Assembly (NCBI RefSeq): GCF_029433295.1
Contig: NZ_JAQTHV010000002.1
Span: 434,001 to 498,000 of the forward strand
Length of the DNA: 64,000 bases
Direction of reading: 5' to 3'
Source: Bifidobacterium sp. ESL0784
Lineage (GTDB): Bacteria > Actinomycetota > Actinomycetes > Actinomycetales > Bifidobacteriaceae
A program made the translations under genes and the position numbers. How positions within the stretch are numbered: the stretch's first letter is position 1; every line of letters starts with the position of its first letter. This document shows positions 61,721 through 64,000 of the stretch, one piece after another. The notes beneath the pieces are model-generated. The model had not been told where the DNA came from, searched no databases, and saw nothing but the letters and a program-made list of their open reading frames with translations.

Positions 61721-63028
61721 ATGTACCGCAACGCCATGAAGCAGCTTCTTGTATGGAAGCAGAACTGCGAGCGCAAGCCTCTTCTCGTCTATGGCGCCAG
61801 ACAGACCGGCAAAAGCTATCTTATCCGGCATTTCGGCCACGACGAATTCAATGACATGGCCTACTTCGATCTCGAAGCCAATGCTGCCGCCCGCAGCGCG
61901 TTCGACGGCGACATTGAGCCGAAAACCATCCTGCGCAAACTCGGCCAGGTTCAAGGCAAACCGATCGATCCGGGCAAGACGCTCGTGGTCCTTGACGAGA
62001 TTCAAGCCTCCAACCGCGCGCTGGCCAGCCTCAAATATTTCAACGAAGGCCTGCCCGGTTCGTTCGTCATCGCCGCCGGAAGTCTGCTCGGTGTCGCCGT
62101 CAAGCGCGAAGGGTTTTCGGCGCCGGTCGGCAAGGTCGAAACCATGACGCTGCGGCCGATGAGCTTCGACGAATTCCTGCTCGCGCTCGGCGACGAAACC
62201 ATGCGCGACGACATACAAGCGCAATACAGATTATCCGAACAATACGTGCGACACGACGACGCGCTCGACCGCTACTGGGCCTACTTGCTCTGCGGCGGCA
62301 TGCCTGAAGCCGTGGCCGCCTACGTTGCCGACAACCACGATTTTGGCGAAATTCGCACCATACAGCGCAACATTCTCGACCTTTACGTTGCCGACATGGC
62401 CAAATACGCCTTACCCACCGAAACCGCACGCATACGCGAGGCATTCAACAGCATTCCCGCCCAATTGGCCAAAGAAAACCATAAATTCCAGTATAAGATC
62501 GTTCACAGTGGGGGGCGAGCGAGCCAGTATGCCTTCGCGCTCGACTGGCTAGAAACTGCAGGACTAGCGAGCCGCTGCGTGCAAATCACTTCCGGCCAGC
62601 TTCCACTCGCACTGCACGAAAACCGTTCGGCATTCAAAATCTATATGGCCGATACCGGCTTGCTCGGCGCGATGAGCGAACTACCCGTCGAAACCCTGCT
62701 CAACCCGCAGCTGCGCGGCTCACTTGACCTTGGCGCGTTCACCGAAAACTATGTGGCGCAAACACTCACAGCAAGCGGTCACACCCTGCGCTACTGGACC
62801 AGCAAAAGTGACGCGGAAGTCAATTTCGTCGCCGCGCTCGGCGACCAAGCAACACTGCGCACCGCCACACCGATCGAGGTGAAATCCTCCGATAATGTCC
62901 GTTCGCGCAGCCTTCGGGCCTACCAAGACAAATACCAGCCCCAACGCTTGATCCGACTCTCCACCAAGAACTTCGGCCGAGAAAAAGACATCGAGAGCGT
63001 GCCACTTTATGCCGCTTTCTGCCTGTGA
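61721..63028 (+). CDS. AAA ATPase with DUF4143 domain
   Basis: A 435-residue cytoplasmic ATPase of the AAA_14/DUF4143 type. Walker A is VYGARQTGKSYLIRHFG (about residues 23-39), Walker B is TLVVLDEIQ (about 87-95) and the sensor region is FVIAAGSLLGVA. The C-terminal DUF4143 part holds a predicted nuclease-like core with TENYVAQTL and TPIEVKSSDN. The start has GGGGG upstream. Such proteins are common in mobile or defence-like settings, but their function is not established. It is a single gene, and its codon use looks ordinary. A decayed relative lies at 45941. Confidence 0.9.
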   Translation: MYRNAMKQLLVWKQNCERKPLLVYGARQTGKSYLIRHFGHDEFNDMAYFDLEANAAARSAFDGDIEPKTILRKLGQVQGKPIDPGKTLVVLDEIQASNRALASLKYFNEGLPGSFVIAAGSLLGVAVKREGFSAPVGKVETMTLRPMSFDEFLLALGDETMRDDIQAQYRLSEQYVRHDDALDRYWAYLLCGGMPEAVAAYVADNHDFGEIRTIQRNILDLYVADMAKYALPTETARIREAFNSIPAQLAKENHKFQYKIVHSGGRASQYAFALDWLETAGLASRCVQITSGQLPLALHENRSAFKIYMADTGLLGAMSELPVETLLNPQLRGSLDLGAFTENYVAQTLTASGHTLRYWTSKSDAEVNFVAALGDQATLRTATPIEVKSSDNVRSRSLRAYQDKYQPQRLIRLSTKNFGREKDIESVPLYAAFCL

Positions 63029-63429
63029 TTTGCAATGAGCTCAAGGTAGATAACCGGGTCGGCCGATAGCAAAATAGAATTGGCTCTGTCAATTTATTTT
63101 TTTAAAATCTGGCAACCGACCTTTTGTTGATTGCTATATTTCATTGTCAGCGAAGACGAAATCGGGGATTTTTGCTAGTTTCTTTAGCGAATAACACGAC
63201 AATTGTCGGCGGGAATTTTTGTTTCTCCGACACTATATGAATAAATGGCAGGTTCTCAAAAATCCGTTAGGCAGAATAACCCAAGTCATCCAGTGCAATA
63301 CAAAATTCCACCATGTACGGTAGTCATAACCATGGGTTTCGTGCGCTTCATGGCGTGCTCGGAAAGTAACGGAAACCTTTTAAAAAGAGAATGAAAAGCC
63401 ATGATTCGAAAGGACCGTGAGCAGCCATT
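63029..63429. other. Gap before the DASS transporter
   Basis: A gap of 401 bases, AT-rich near 63090-63150. The palindrome CGACAATTGTCG (63199-63210) is the only clear element. No gene seen. Confidence 0.45.
63199..63210. promoter_or_regulatory. 12-bp perfect palindrome
   Basis: CGACAATTGTCG lies 220 bases before the transporter ATG. Possible operator, but short. Confidence 0.3.
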
Positions 63430-64000
63430 ATGTCTTCGGTACTCACCAGGAAGAGAATTCCCCTAGCCCTCTTCCTCTTATGCTGCATAGGCCTCATCTT
63501 CATGTGGTTCACGCCTGCGCCCGCGCACGTGCAGACCGCAGGCTGGCACAGCTTCGCCATCGTGCTTTTCTTCCTCGCAGGGTGCGTGTTCAACGTGGCC
63601 CCGCTTTCCACCCTTTCACTGACGATGATGACACTTCTGGGCGTCACTTTCACGATGCCGGCCGCGACGCTGATCTCGTTCTTCGGCTCCGCCCCGGTCT
63701 GGCTCGTGCTGTTCGCCTTCTTCATGGCCATCGGCTTCCGCAAGACCAACCTCGGCGCGCGCATGGCCTACTGGCTCATCGCACACTTCGGCCGCAGCCC
63801 GCTGGCTCTGGCCTACGTCATGGCCGCCTGCGATCTGGTCCTCGCCCCGGTCATCCCGAACACCAACGCACGCGGTGCCGGCATCCTCTTCCCGATCAAT
63901 CAGTCGCTGGTCGAGGCACTTGACGAGCCCAAAGATCCGAGCAAGCGCTCCGTGAGCTCGTTCCTCACGTTGGCCACTTTCCATCTGAACCTGATTATCG
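63430..64000 (+). CDS. DASS-family anion transporter (2-oxoglutarate/malate or citrate/succinate type), 3' end outside window
   Basis: The first 190 codons of a multi-pass transporter that runs off the right edge. The ATG at 63430 gives MSSVLTRKR and then hydrophobic segments (LALFLLCCIGLIFMWF, FAIVLFFLAGCVFNV and others). The motif VIPNTNARGAGILFPI near residues 146-161 is characteristic of the divalent anion:sodium symporter family. The ribosome site is weak (AAAGGA, 15 bases upstream). Substrate is probably a dicarboxylate, but this is inferred from the family. Confidence 0.85.
   Translation, partial: MSSVLTRKRIPLALFLLCCIGLIFMWFTPAPAHVQTAGWHSFAIVLFFLAGCVFNVAPLSTLSLTMMTLLGVTFTMPAATLISFFGSAPVWLVLFAFFMAIGFRKTNLGARMAYWLIAHFGRSPLALAYVMAACDLVLAPVIPNTNARGAGILFPINQSLVEALDEPKDPSKRSVSSFLTLATFHLNLII

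Noticed and set aside
1..64000. tRNA, rRNA, riboswitch or phage modules
   Set aside because: I looked in the intergenic regions for TTCGANNC loops, long conserved RNA blocks and integrase or capsid genes and found none; a computed search (tRNAscan, Rfam) would be decisive.

Overview
The window looks like a chromosomal segment of a Bifidobacterium or close Bifidobacteriaceae relative. This is inferred from gene content and style, not from a marker gene. The signs are moderately high GC, carbohydrate ABC transporters whose permeases have no ATPase gene beside them, LacI control, a sortase-dependent pilus cluster, DUF4190/DUF5067 membrane proteins and large DUF5979-type surface proteins. I saw no rRNA, tRNA or CRISPR array.

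Bases 1-12.6 kb are a sugar-use island: a DauR/YheO-type regulator cut by the left edge, two paralogous sugar-binding lipoproteins, one pair of MalF/MalG-type permeases, two family 31 glycosidases and a LacI repressor. Between them lie good promoter, operator and terminator structures, including a threefold tandem copy of a permease-tail/terminator unit at 5.09-5.57 kb. Bases 12.8-24.5 kb are mostly housekeeping and small accessory genes: a histidine phosphatase, a DUF4235 protein, a nitroreductase, two small uncharacterised genes, an aldo/keto reductase, aminopeptidase C with an inserted charged loop, methionyl-tRNA synthetase, an AbiEi-like protein apparently made from a leaderless mRNA, and an MHS-type transporter.

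Bases 24.7-31.3 kb encode a pilus: tip protein, backbone pilin and class C sortase, all on the minus strand. An internally deleted insertion sequence with about 110-bp inverted ends lies at 31.7-32.5 kb. A MarR-controlled pair of ABC exporter half-transporters follows (32.7-37.4 kb), with clear tandem palindromic operators before marR. Next are a ribbon-helix-helix-like small protein, two divergent amino-acid permeases, two tandem paralogous DUF4190/DUF5067 proteins separated by strong terminators, a repeat-rich single-pass protein, a remnant of a DUF4143 ATPase, ilvC and a second MHS transporter. That transporter is preceded by a 23-codon leader ORF and an attenuator-like pair of competing hairpins.

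Bases 49.9-57.8 kb are one giant surface protein gene (about 2650 residues) with a non-canonical anchor. After it come three genes for consecutive menaquinone steps (menE, menB and a hotdog thioesterase of the MenI type), unexpected if this is a bifidobacterium. The window closes with an AAA/DUF4143 ATPase and the start of a DASS-family anion transporter.

All function calls are from reading the sequence. No database search was run.
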